The notes beneath the pieces were generated by a model. That model ran no database searches and had not been told where the DNA came from. It saw only the letters and a program-made list of their open reading frames with translations. From positions 124,001 through 188,000 of the forward strand of contig NZ_JBFAAI010000016.1 of assembly GCF_040639655.1 (NCBI RefSeq): 64,000 nt of DNA, read 5' to 3'. Each line of letters opens with the position of its first letter. The first letter of the stretch is position 1. The stretch is from Actinoplanes sp040639655 (GTDB taxonomy: Bacteria > Actinomycetota > Actinomycetes > Mycobacteriales > Micromonosporaceae). Below are positions 24,268 to 31,799 of this stretch, in pieces. The position numbers were made by a program, and so were the translations under genes.

Positions 24268-25644
24268 TCACTCCTTGACTGGCAGCGCCAACCGGAAAGC
24301 CACCTGGTCAGGGAGTTCGTCGAGCGTCAGGGTCCCGTCGTGCAGGAGGGCGATCTCGCGGGCGATCGACAGGCCGAGGCCGGTCCCGCCCTCCTGCCGG
24401 GCACGGCTGTCGTCGAGGCGTACGAACCGGTCGAAGATCTTCTCGCGGTCTTCCGGGCCGATCGCGGGGCCGTCGTTGGAGACGACGATCACGGCCCGGC
24501 CACCCGACATGCCGAGGCTGATCGTGATGCGGCTCCGGGCGTGCCGCATCGCGTTGTCGGTCAGGTTGCGCAGCACCCGGTGCAGTTGGTCGGCGTCGCC
24601 GATCACCCGGACCGGCACCACCTCGCCGTCGACCCGCAGCTCCGGATGTTCCTCGGCCACCCGGTCGCGCTCGGCATAGACCAGATCGTCGAGGTCGACC
24701 TCGGCCCGGCGCGGGCGCAGCGCCGCGTCGTCGACCCGGGCGAGAAGCAGCAGGTCGTCGACCAGCCGGGCGAGCCGGGTGCTCTCCCGGTGGATGCGGG
24801 TCACCGAGCGTCCGGCCGGCTCGTCCAGCCGGGCCGCCGACAGCAGATCGGCGTTGGCGTGAATGGTCGCGAGCGGGCTGCGCAGCTCATGACTGGCGTC
24901 CGCGACGAACCTGCGCTGCACCGCCGACGCCGCCTCGATGCGGTCCAGCATCGTGTTCATGGTGGCCGCCAGCGCGGCGATCTCGTCGCCGGAACCGGGC
25001 ACCGGCAGCCGGGCGTCCAGATTGGTCGCGGTGATCGTGGCGGCCCGCCGGGTCATCGCCTCGACCGGGCGCAGCGTGCGCCCGACGAACACGAACGTCG
25101 CCACACCCACGACCACGGCGAGCACCGGCATGCCGAGCAGCAGCGCCGCCACGATGGCCCTGGTCGCCTCGTCGAGGGTGTCCAGCGACTGGGCCACCAG
25201 CACCGTATATCGGCCGCCCGGCGTCTCGACCCCGGCCGCGAGCACGCGGAACGACGAGTCCCGGCCCATCCGCAGCCTGGCCGGGTCACGGGCGGGCCGG
25301 CCCGGCGGCGGACGCGAGGTGGACATCGGCCGTTCGCCGGCCGCGCCGGGTGACGCGGCGACAACCCGGCCGGCCCGGTCGACGACCTGCACCACGGTGC
25401 GGCCCGGGTCGCCCGGGTTCAGCGCGGCGGTCAGGGCAGCCGGGCTCCCGGACCGGAGCGCGGCGACGACCTGGCTGACACGGTCGGCCGCGGTCCTGGT
25501 CGCGTTGTCGAGCAGGATCCCCCGGGCGATCACCAGCAGCACCCCGCCGGCGAGCACGGCGGCCACCGCGACCACCGCTCCGGCGGCCAGGGCCGATCGC
25601 AGGCGGATCCCCGGCGCACGGGGCAGGACGGCTCGCAGACGCAT
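24268..25644 (-). CDS. Sensor histidine kinase (HAMP-HisKA)
   Basis: 458 residues. The first transmembrane helix is at about 17-40 and the second at about 166-190, enclosing an extracytoplasmic sensor of 125 residues. A HAMP linker (RTLRPVEAMTRRAA) is followed by the phospho-acceptor H in DASHELRSPL. The N box is LTDNAMRHA and the G boxes are VSNDGPAIGPED and GGTGLGLSI. It is transcribed divergently from its probable response regulator, 107 bases apart, with an elaborate shared operator between them. Divergent rather than operonic pairing is less common for such pairs. Confidence 0.92.
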   Translation of the reverse strand: MRLRAVLPRAPGIRLRSALAAGAVVAVAAVLAGGVLLVIARGILLDNATRTAADRVSQVVAALRSGSPAALTAALNPGDPGRTVVQVVDRAGRVVAASPGAAGERPMSTSRPPPGRPARDPARLRMGRDSSFRVLAAGVETPGGRYTVLVAQSLDTLDEATRAIVAALLLGMPVLAVVVGVATFVFVGRTLRPVEAMTRRAATITATNLDARLPVPGSGDEIAALAATMNTMLDRIEAASAVQRRFVADASHELRSPLATIHANADLLSAARLDEPAGRSVTRIHRESTRLARLVDDLLLLARVDDAALRPRRAEVDLDDLVYAERDRVAEEHPELRVDGEVVPVRVIGDADQLHRVLRNLTDNAMRHARSRITISLGMSGGRAVIVVSNDGPAIGPEDREKIFDRFVRLDDSRARQEGGTGLGLSIAREIALLHDGTLTLDELPDQVAFRLALPVKE

Positions 25645-25667
25645 GCCGCCACGCTAGTCAGGGCCCG

Positions 25668-25706
25668 CTGAACAGAGGCTGAAAAGCGCGTTCAGCCGAT
25701 TTTCAG
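25668..25706. promoter_or_regulatory. Symmetric pair of 11-base direct repeats, putative autoregulatory operator
   Basis: Four CTGAA half-sites are arranged as two head-to-head direct repeats. On the plus strand they are CTGAAC (25668-25673) and CTGAAA (25679-25684), period 11. On the minus strand, CTGAA reads from 25695 and 25706, again period 11. The inner copies form GGCTGAA…TTCAGCC (25677-25697). This is the layout expected for OmpR-family regulator dimers bound to both divergent promoters of the kinase and regulator genes. Confidence 0.65.
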
Positions 25707-25751
25707 TAGGGGGCGGGCACTCTGGGACAGGATCAGAACGGGAGGTACGCG

Positions 25752-26435
25752 GTGCGGGTGCTCGTCGTCGAGGACGAACAGGAACTGGCGGAGACGATCC
25801 GTGACGGCCTGAGCCGGGAGGGATTCACCGTCGACCTGGCCCACGACGGCACTGAAGGCCTGTGGATCGCCACCGAGAAGCCCCACGGGGCGTATGACGC
25901 CGTCGTGCTCGACATCATGCTGCCCGGACTCAGCGGTTACGAGGTCTGCCGGCAGCTGCGCGCCCGCGGCGTCTGGACGCCGGTGCTGATGCTGACCGCC
26001 AAGGACGGCGAGCACGACGAGGCCGACGCCCTCGACCTCGGCGCCGACGACTACATGGTCAAGCCGTTCTCCTTCGTGGTGCTGATCGCCCATCTGCGCG
26101 CGCTGATCCGCCGCGGGGCACCGGAACGCCCGGCGATCCTGAGCGCCGGTGACCTCACCCTGGATCCGGCGCAGCGCCGCGTCTGCCGGGGCGACACCCA
26201 CATCCCGGTGACACCGCGTGAGTTCGCGCTGCTGGAGTTCCTGCTCCGCAACCGCGGGCGGGCGGTCACCAAGACGGCCATCATCGAGAACGTGTGGGAC
26301 GCCCATTTCACCGGAGATCCCAACATCATCGAGGTGTACGTCGGCTACTTGCGCAAGAAGATCGACCACCCGTTCGGCCGCAACGCCATCGAAACGGTCC
26401 GTGGCGCCGGCTACCGGCTCGCCGCCGGCGGCTGA
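25752..26435 (+). CDS. OmpR-family response regulator
   Basis: 227 residues; GTG 25752 with GGGAGG 7 bases upstream. The receiver domain has the acidic pocket (VVEDEQE), phospho-Asp in VVLDIMLPGLSG, Thr in MLTAKD and Lys in DYMVKPFSF. The C-terminal winged helix (about 125-225: LTLDPAQRRVCRG … VTPREFALLEFLL … DPNIIEVYVGYLRKKID) is OmpR/PhoB-type. It is paired with the divergent histidine kinase and probably binds the CTGAA repeats in the shared promoter region, giving autoregulation. Confidence 0.93.
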   Translation: MRVLVVEDEQELAETIRDGLSREGFTVDLAHDGTEGLWIATEKPHGAYDAVVLDIMLPGLSGYEVCRQLRARGVWTPVLMLTAKDGEHDEADALDLGADDYMVKPFSFVVLIAHLRALIRRGAPERPAILSAGDLTLDPAQRRVCRGDTHIPVTPREFALLEFLLRNRGRAVTKTAIIENVWDAHFTGDPNIIEVYVGYLRKKIDHPFGRNAIETVRGAGYRLAAGG

Positions 26436-26471
26436 CCCCGGCTGCCGGCACCACGGGCCACGTTCCGCCGG

Positions 26472-26879
26472 TCACTGTGCGGCAGCGGCGTCGCCGTGGG
26501 TGACGCGCAGGTAGTAGCCGTCGGGATCCCGGAGGCGGAAGTCGTGCAGCCCCCATGGCTGCAGCCGCAGACGCTCGATGGCGGGCATCCGTGGACGGCA
26601 GTGCTCGTACAGCGTGGTGACGTCGTCGAGGTCGTCGAGTTCCAGCACGATCTCGACGCCCGCGCCGTTGACCCGGGCCCCCTGCCAGGCCGGTCCGGGT
26701 CCACTCTCGTCCCGGGCGGTCAGATCCGATGCGGCTCCGAAGCCGAGCACCACACGTCCGTGCCGGAGGGCGGCGTACCCGTCGGTTCGCCGCTCGACCT
26801 GGAAGCCGAGCATCTCGGTGTAGAAGCCGATGGTGGCATCCAGGTCATCTACGAAAAGCTCGATACGAAGGCGCACCAC
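26472..26879 (-). CDS. VOC/glyoxalase-superfamily protein
   Basis: 135 residues from GTG complement 26877-26879 (GAGAGGCGG about 10 bases upstream). RIELFVDDLDATIGFYTEMLGF is the classic first beta-alpha-beta-beta-beta module of vicinal-oxygen-chelate proteins. VNGAGVEIVLELDDLDDV and LHDFRLRDPDGYYLRV complete the second module. The family includes glyoxalases, dioxygenases and antibiotic-binding resistance proteins. The metal-ligand set is incomplete by eye, so a binding role is possible. It converges on the response-regulator gene. Confidence 0.8.
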   Translation of the reverse strand: MVRLRIELFVDDLDATIGFYTEMLGFQVERRTDGYAALRHGRVVLGFGAASDLTARDESGPGPAWQGARVNGAGVEIVLELDDLDDVTTLYEHCRPRMPAIERLRLQPWGLHDFRLRDPDGYYLRVTHGDAAAAQ

Positions 26880-27033
26880 ACGATCATCGCCGCCTCTCGC
26901 AGCCCCTCGCAGTCCCCGAGGCATTCTATTCAGCAGGATTTCAGGTGCCCTCTGGCAGTCTCTCGTCACGGCACGGCGTCCGCCGGCCGTGCATCTCACC
27001 GTCGCAGCATCAGAGGGACCGGGGAAGCGAACC

Positions 27034-27750
27034 ATGAGCGATCTGACACCGCGTAAGCCGCACGATGCCGACAACACGGGCGGTGAGGAGCCGACCGCCG
27101 CGGTGCCCACTGTCGCCGGATCCACGCCGCAGAAGCCGGAGCCCGCAACGCCCCAGCCCACGACGCCGGAGCCGGAGGCCGCTGCGTCACAGGCCGCGGT
27201 GCCACCGCCCGCAACGCCCGAGCCGCAGCCCGCGGCGCCACAGGCCGCGGTCCCACCGCCCGCAACGCCCGAACCGCAGCCCGCGGCGCCACACGCCGCG
27301 GTCCTGCCGCCCGCAGCGCCGGAGCCCGCGACGCCGCTGTCGGCGACGGTTGCGCCGACGGCAGCGGCCGTGGCAGCCCCTCCGGCGCACGAACGCTGGC
27401 ATCGCCGTCGTGTCCCGGTGCTGGCCGCGGTCGGTGCGCTGCTGCTGGGCGGGTTGATCGGCGGGAGCGTGGTGGCGATCGGCTCGTTCGCCGCGGACGG
27501 GCACCGCGGCGACGAACGCGGTCAGCACGGCCCGCGTTTCGGCAGGGAAGGCGACGACCGGGCCGAGGGCCGCGGCGGCGACCGTTTCGAACGGCGCGGC
27601 GATGCCCGCCGCGAGGGCCGGGCGGAGCGGCGTGAAGGCTGGGAGGAGCGGCGTCAGGACCGCGAGGAACGGCGCCGCGGCCTCGACGGTAGCGTTCCGG
27701 CACCGTCGGGCAGCACCGCTCCCGCTTCGCCAGCGCCCAGCGCGTCGTAA
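27034..27750 (+). CDS. Single-pass membrane protein with Pro/Ala repeats and charged tail
   Basis: 238 residues from ATG 27034. Residues 1-100 are Pro/Ala/Glu-rich and include three tandem 17-residue repeats (PEPQPAAPQAAVPPPAT type). A basic stretch (HERWHRRRVP) precedes one transmembrane helix, about 127-152 (VLAAVGALLLGGLIGGSVVAIGS). The outer part is extremely rich in Arg, Glu, Asp and Gly (GREGDDRAEGRGGDRFERRG), then a Ser/Pro/Ala tail. There is no recognisable domain. The layout resembles actinobacterial membrane proteins with a disordered cytosolic arm and a polyampholyte outside. Function unknown. Confidence 0.65.
   Translation: MSDLTPRKPHDADNTGGEEPTAAVPTVAGSTPQKPEPATPQPTTPEPEAAASQAAVPPPATPEPQPAAPQAAVPPPATPEPQPAAPHAAVLPPAAPEPATPLSATVAPTAAAVAAPPAHERWHRRRVPVLAAVGALLLGGLIGGSVVAIGSFAADGHRGDERGQHGPRFGREGDDRAEGRGGDRFERRGDARREGRAERREGWEERRQDREERRRGLDGSVPAPSGSTAPASPAPSAS
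27166..27318 (+). repeat. Three 51-base tandem repeats inside the Pro/Ala-rich gene
   Basis: Three in-frame copies of a 17-codon unit (residues 45-95 of the encoded protein). The second and third are nearly identical, the first is diverged (EPEAAAS for EPQPAAP). Copy number could vary by slippage or recombination. Confidence 0.7.
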
Positions 27751-27786
27751 CCGGGTGACCGGGTGACCGGGTGACCGGGTGACCGG
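27751..27786. repeat. (CCGGGTGA)4.5 microsatellite
   Basis: Four perfect copies of CCGGGTGA followed by CCGG, starting directly after the stop codon at 27750 and ending 18 bases before the truncated GNAT start. An 8-base unit is unusual outside coding sequence and is prone to copy-number change. Confidence 0.85.
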
Positions 27787-27804
27787 CGCCTCTACCCTCA
27801 GTCG

Positions 27805-27960
27805 GTGACCTCGATCGACGGCCCGAGACTCGTTCTGGAACCACTTCGGGCAGACCACGCCGAGGAGATGTTCCCGCTGCTGGACGACGCCGGACTGCAC
27901 ACGTTCACCGGTGGCGGTCCGCCCAGTCTCCCGCAGCTGCGGGACCGATACCGGCGGCAG
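27805..27960 (+). pseudogene. 5' fragment of a GNAT acetyltransferase gene
   Basis: From GTG 27805 the frame encodes GPRLVLEPLRADHAEEMFPLLDD…LHTFTGGGPPSLPQLRDRYRRQ, the normal first 50 residues of a RimJ-type GNAT acetyltransferase. After about 27960 the similarity ends: the frame becomes Arg/Gly-rich and the acetyl-CoA-binding region never appears. In the next frame a short coding-like stretch (VVDGEIRWQGRL) runs to a stop at about 28018, which suggests a deletion that joined two gene remnants. Confidence 0.55.
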
Positions 27961-28145
27961 GCGGCAGGCCGCCACCACCGTTGTGGACGGCGAGATCCGC
28001 TGGCAGGGCCGGCTCTAGCTCGGGGACGAGGAAGCCGGAGCGCATGGTCACCTGCGGACGGCTCACGCCGGTGCCGGGCGGGAGCCCACAGCGGTCCGGT
28101 CCGTTGCGGGTCGTACGCCTGGACACCGCGCGATAGCGTCACCGG

Positions 28146-28784
28146 ATGCACGTGATCGAAATGACGTCGGAGCCGGCTCGTCCCGGGGATCGCGACACTG
28201 TCGGCGGCCATCCGATCATGGAGCCGGGCCAGCCGTGGCCAGCATGCACCTGCGGCGCACGGATGGCGTTCTTCTTCCAGATCGACGTACCGGACGACGT
28301 CGCCATCTTCGGCGGTGAGCATCTGCTGGTTTTTCAGTGCCCCGTGCACAACGAGCCCAATTTCGGCCCGGCCCACCTTCCGGACCGGTATTGGGAGACG
28401 CCGTCGGGTGAGAACGACATGGTGCACTGGCGGATCCTGCTCCACCGCGGAGGCGAGGCGTCCGACGCCGCTGACGAGTTCCTGCAGCCCCGCCGTCTGG
28501 TGCTGCGTGACGCCGGCCCGGACGACGAGTGGGACTTCCGGGTCGGTGGCGAGCCGGCGTGGATCCAGGGTCCGGAGGAGTGCATCTGCGCTTGCGGTGC
28601 CGTTCTGAGGTTCCTGGCCCAGATCCCGGAGAACTTCGGCTTCCCCAAACAGGCCCAGGCGCCGGAGCAGGACGCCTGCTTCGACTTTGACGCGTACGGC
28701 CTGCTGCTCGGCAACATGATCTACATTCTCGCGTGCCCGGACCGCTGCCACCCGGCCGCGGCCTGGCCGGCCAACCAGCACTGA
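28146..28784 (+). CDS. Hypothetical protein, DUF1963/YwqG-like
   Basis: 212 residues, acidic, soluble. Two cysteine-bearing segments (ACTCGARMAFFFQI and CICACGAVLRFLAQI) are each followed by a hydrophobic strand and, near the end, by ILACPDRCHP. The segment GGEPAWIQGPEECICACG closely follows the GGxPxWIQ…CPxCG pattern of DUF1963/YwqG-like proteins, which may bind zinc through such cysteines. ATG 28146 is used; ATG 28161 is in frame. It has no clear operon partner. Function unknown. Confidence 0.65.
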   Translation: MHVIEMTSEPARPGDRDTVGGHPIMEPGQPWPACTCGARMAFFFQIDVPDDVAIFGGEHLLVFQCPVHNEPNFGPAHLPDRYWETPSGENDMVHWRILLHRGGEASDAADEFLQPRRLVLRDAGPDDEWDFRVGGEPAWIQGPEECICACGAVLRFLAQIPENFGFPKQAQAPEQDACFDFDAYGLLLGNMIYILACPDRCHPAAAWPANQH

Positions 28785-28853
28785 CCCGCGGCACAGCGAC
28801 ACCGCGCCGGCACGGCCGCAACCTGGCCGGCCAACCAGAACTGACCCGCCGGC
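28753..28853 (+). repeat. Imperfect direct duplication of about 41 bases at a 60-base period
   Basis: The segment at 28753-28793, which ends the DUF1963-like gene (CCTGGCCGGCCAACCAG…CTGACCCGC) including its stop codon, recurs at 28813-28853 with only a few differences. The second copy is outside any gene. It looks like a recent local duplication. Confidence 0.7.
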
Positions 28854-28867
28854 ATGCGGCATGGGCT

Positions 28868-28887
28868 GTAAGCGGATCGTAAGCGGA
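28868..28887 (+). promoter_or_regulatory. Direct repeat GTAAGCGGA (11-base period) before the DM13 gene
   Basis: GTAAGCGGA at 28868-28876 and 28879-28887, separated by TC, so an 11-base period. It lies about 45 bases upstream of the DM13 start, a plausible activator position. The layout is of the OmpR/PhoP direct-repeat type. Confidence 0.45.
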
Positions 28888-28929
28888 GCGGCCTGGTGAT
28901 CATCGGCACGGGACGATTGACTCTGACCT

Positions 28930-29490
28930 GTGATTCGCCGACTTCTCAGCAAACCTGTCACCTGGATCGTCGTCGCGGTGCTCGGCATCGGTGGCGCGGG
29001 CGCCCTCTACTGGTTCCAGCCGTGGCGGTTGTTCACCGACACCGTCGTGACGGAGGCCCTGACCGTGGTGCCGTCGTCGGCGCCCGAACCGTCGGCGTCG
29101 TCCGGTTCCGCATCGGCGCCGCCGGTCGTGCCGTCGCCGGTGGTGGTCGCCGAGGGGAAGTTCGTGACGCACGAGCACGACACCAGCGGCACGGCCCGGA
29201 TGGTGCGCAACCCGGACGGCAGCCACCAGCTGGAGCTTGTCGGTCTGGACACCAGCGACGGGCCCGACCTGCGGGTGTGGCTCTCCGACCAGAAGGTGGC
29301 CGGCGGGGTCGCGGGCTGGCGGGTCTTCGACGACGGCAAGTACGCCGAACTGGGCAAGCTCAAGGGCAACCACGGCGACCAGGTGTACCGGCTCGACGCG
29401 GACGTGGACCCGGCCGCGTTCCGCAGTGTCAGCATCTGGTGCAAGCGGTTCGCCGTCTCGTTCGGAGCGGCCACCCTGGACGCCGCCTAG
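28930..29490 (+). CDS. Membrane-anchored DM13 domain protein
   Basis: 186 residues from GTG 28930. An N-terminal hydrophobic anchor (about 10-30, VTWIVVAVLGIGGAGALYWF) is followed by a Pro/Ser/Ala linker (about 45-75). The DM13 domain covers about 75-180, with KFVTHEHDTSGTARMVRNPDG, LELVGLDTSDGPDLRVWLSD, KLKGNHGDQVYRL and a single Cys in SIWCKRFAVSFG. DM13 is a cytochrome b561/DOMON-associated domain whose conserved Cys is proposed to take part in redox chemistry. It sits 10 bases before an AraC gene with which it is probably cotranscribed. Confidence 0.8.
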   Translation: MIRRLLSKPVTWIVVAVLGIGGAGALYWFQPWRLFTDTVVTEALTVVPSSAPEPSASSGSASAPPVVPSPVVVAEGKFVTHEHDTSGTARMVRNPDGSHQLELVGLDTSDGPDLRVWLSDQKVAGGVAGWRVFDDGKYAELGKLKGNHGDQVYRLDADVDPAAFRSVSIWCKRFAVSFGAATLDAA

Positions 29491-29500
29491 GAGTGTTCCG

Positions 29501-30334
29501 ATGGGTCGCAGGTGCCAGCAGTGTGACGCCCGCTATGTCGGGCAGCCGGGCAGCGGTGGCTGTCTCGGGCATCTCGACGGCATGCGCCTGTTCGAGGCGC
29601 GGTGCGGGTTGGACGGCACGCGGTACGGCCCGGTGGCGTACGAGTCGGTCACCCGGCTGGTGCTGCCCCGCTCCGGGGCCTATCTGATGCGGGTCAACGG
29701 GCAGGAGGTGTTCGTCGACAGCGGCACCGCGGTGCTGACCCGCCGCGGCGACGAACTTCGGGTGGCGCATCCGCTCGGCGGCGGGGACACGTTCACCGCG
29801 GTGGAGCTCGACCCCGAAGCCTGCGACCGGTTGCCGCGGCGGGCGTACCGGTTCCGGCTGGACGACACCACGGATCTGCACCACCGGGTGCTGCTGGCGG
29901 CCTGCCGGCGCGGTTTCGACAAGCTCGCCGCTGGCGAACAGTTGCAGGCCGTGCTGGGCCGGCTCGCACCGGACGCCGCCGGGGACGGCCCGCGGCGCGC
30001 CGCGACCGCGGTGGCGCATCGGCGGCTGGTCACCGACACCCGGGAGGTTCTCGCCGGCGGCCGGTACGCCCAGGGGCTGACCGAACTCGCGCGCCAGGTC
30101 AACTGTTCACCGCACCATCTGAGCCGGATCTTTCGCGCGGTCACCGGCGAGACGCTCACCGAACATCGCAACCGGATGCGGATCCGCGCGGTCCTGACCG
30201 ACCTGCAGGACGGCGACGACTGCCTGCGGACCTTGGCGGCCCGTTACGGCTTCGCCGACCAGTCGCACCTGACCAGGGTGGCCCGCAAGCACCTGGGACA
30301 GGCACCCGCCACGGTCCGGCGGATGCTGAACTGA
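29501..30334 (+). CDS. AraC-family regulator with Cys-containing N-terminus
   Basis: 277 residues; ATG 29501 with GGAG 8 bases upstream. The C-terminal double helix-turn-helix is clear: LTELARQVNCSPHHLSRIFRAVTG and LAARYGFADQSHLTRVARKHLGQAP. The central part (LMRVNGQEVFVDSGTAVL) is a cupin-like sensor. The first 27 residues (RRCQQCDARYVGQPGSGGC) add a CxxC and a further Cys, a possible metal or thiol switch. The simplest AraC start would be ATG 29582, but that has no ribosome binding site. It probably responds to a small molecule or redox state and may control the adjacent DM13 gene. Confidence 0.85.
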   Translation: MGRRCQQCDARYVGQPGSGGCLGHLDGMRLFEARCGLDGTRYGPVAYESVTRLVLPRSGAYLMRVNGQEVFVDSGTAVLTRRGDELRVAHPLGGGDTFTAVELDPEACDRLPRRAYRFRLDDTTDLHHRVLLAACRRGFDKLAAGEQLQAVLGRLAPDAAGDGPRRAATAVAHRRLVTDTREVLAGGRYAQGLTELARQVNCSPHHLSRIFRAVTGETLTEHRNRMRIRAVLTDLQDGDDCLRTLAARYGFADQSHLTRVARKHLGQAPATVRRMLN

Positions 30335-30416
30335 GCAAACGAGCACGAATGTCCAACGTCGCGGCGGCCGGGCGGGTGTCGCATCAGGAGAGCCGCCCCG
30401 CGTCTGGAGGAGAACC

Positions 30417-31799
30417 GTGCCAGCATTGACCCGAGCGTTCCGATGGACCGCCGCCGTTCTGACGAGCGTCGCCCTGACCCTGCCACCCGGTGCGCCGGCC
30501 GCGGCCGGTCACCATCCCCGGCTCACCGATTCCGCTCCCTGCGCCGAGATCGCCACGTTCACCTGCTCCTACCTGACCGTGCCGCTGGACCGCAGCGGCG
30601 CGCGGCCCGGCACGCTGCGGCTGCGGGTGGCGGTCGCGAACAACGCCGACGCTCCGCGCGGTGTGCTCATGGTGCTGTCCGGTGGCCCCGGCCAGCCCGG
30701 CCCCGCTCTGGTGCCGCGTATCTCGCAGCGACTGTCGTACCTGCTCACCGACTACCGCATGGTGATGATCGACCAGCGTGGAACCGGTGCGGGCGCGATC
30801 GACTGTCCACGGTTGCAGGCCGAGGTGGGTGCCTCCGACGTCACACCGCCCACCCCGGCCGCGGTCCGGGAGTGCGCGGACCTGCTCGGCCGCGACCGTA
30901 ACCACTACACCACCGCGGACACCGTGGCCGACCTGGAGGATCTGCGCCGCGCGCTGGGCGTACCCCGGTGGACGCTTGATGGCGTGTCCTACGGCAGTTT
31001 CGTGGCCGAGCACTACGGCCTGACCCATCCCCGGCGGGTGGAACGGATGGTGCTGGACTCGGTGGTGCCGCAGAACGACCTGGACCCGCTGTACGTGGAC
31101 AGTCTCGGCCGGGCCGGCGAGGTGCTGCGAACCGCCTGCCGGGAACAGCAGTGCGGTTACGATCCGGCCGCCGAACTGGCCGAGGTGGTACGCCGCTACG
31201 ACAACGGTGTCGGCGTCCTGGACCTGCTGGTCATCGCCAGCATCGTGGACCCGGGACTGACCGCCGCGAACTTCTACCCGGTGCTCAGCCTGCTGCATCT
31301 GGCCGCGCAGGGTGACCCGGGCCCGCTGAACTCCGTCATCGAGGACCTGCGGCACGGCACGTTCACGCCGCCGGCCGAGTTCAGCTCCGGTCTGCACGTG
31401 GCGACGCTCTGCGGAGATCTGCGCAGCACGCCGTGGGGTGACGCGAGCACCCCGTTGCGTTTCCGGGACGCGGCCGTGGAACGGGCGCTGGCCAAGGTGT
31501 CCGCCGACGAGGCGTGGCCGTTCGAGCCGCGGACCGCGGTGGAGCAGGGCATCATCGCCGGATGCCGGTACTGGCCGCCGTCGCAGCCCAATCCGCGCCC
31601 GCCGTACTCCCGGCTCACCATGCCGGTCCTCATGATCAACGGCGACCGGGACCTGTCGACGCCCCTCGAGTGGGCTCGGGAGCAGGCCGCCCTCACCCCG
31701 CACGGCCGGCTGGTCGTCATCGAGGGCATGGGCCACTCGATCCAGGGCCGTAACGCCGAGGGTGACCGGGTGGTGCGGGAGTTCCTCACCGGACGCTGA
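30417..31799 (+). CDS. Secreted alpha/beta hydrolase, TAP-type tripeptidyl aminopeptidase family
   Basis: 460 residues from GTG 30417 (GGAGGAGAACC upstream). The signal peptide spans about 1-30 (TSVALTLPPGAPAAAG). MVLSGGPGQPGP is the oxyanion segment, GVSYGSFVAEHYG the nucleophile elbow (GxSxG), INGDRDLSTPLE the acid and GMGHSIQ the catalytic His. CAEIATFTCSYLTVPLD at the mature N-terminus is typical of Streptomyces Slp/Tap exopeptidases. It acts outside the cell on short peptides or esters. The 3' end overlaps the convergent oxidoreductase gene by 14 bases. Confidence 0.88.
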   Translation: MPALTRAFRWTAAVLTSVALTLPPGAPAAAGHHPRLTDSAPCAEIATFTCSYLTVPLDRSGARPGTLRLRVAVANNADAPRGVLMVLSGGPGQPGPALVPRISQRLSYLLTDYRMVMIDQRGTGAGAIDCPRLQAEVGASDVTPPTPAAVRECADLLGRDRNHYTTADTVADLEDLRRALGVPRWTLDGVSYGSFVAEHYGLTHPRRVERMVLDSVVPQNDLDPLYVDSLGRAGEVLRTACREQQCGYDPAAELAEVVRRYDNGVGVLDLLVIASIVDPGLTAANFYPVLSLLHLAAQGDPGPLNSVIEDLRHGTFTPPAEFSSGLHVATLCGDLRSTPWGDASTPLRFRDAAVERALAKVSADEAWPFEPRTAVEQGIIAGCRYWPPSQPNPRPPYSRLTMPVLMINGDRDLSTPLEWAREQAALTPHGRLVVIEGMGHSIQGRNAEGDRVVREFLTGR

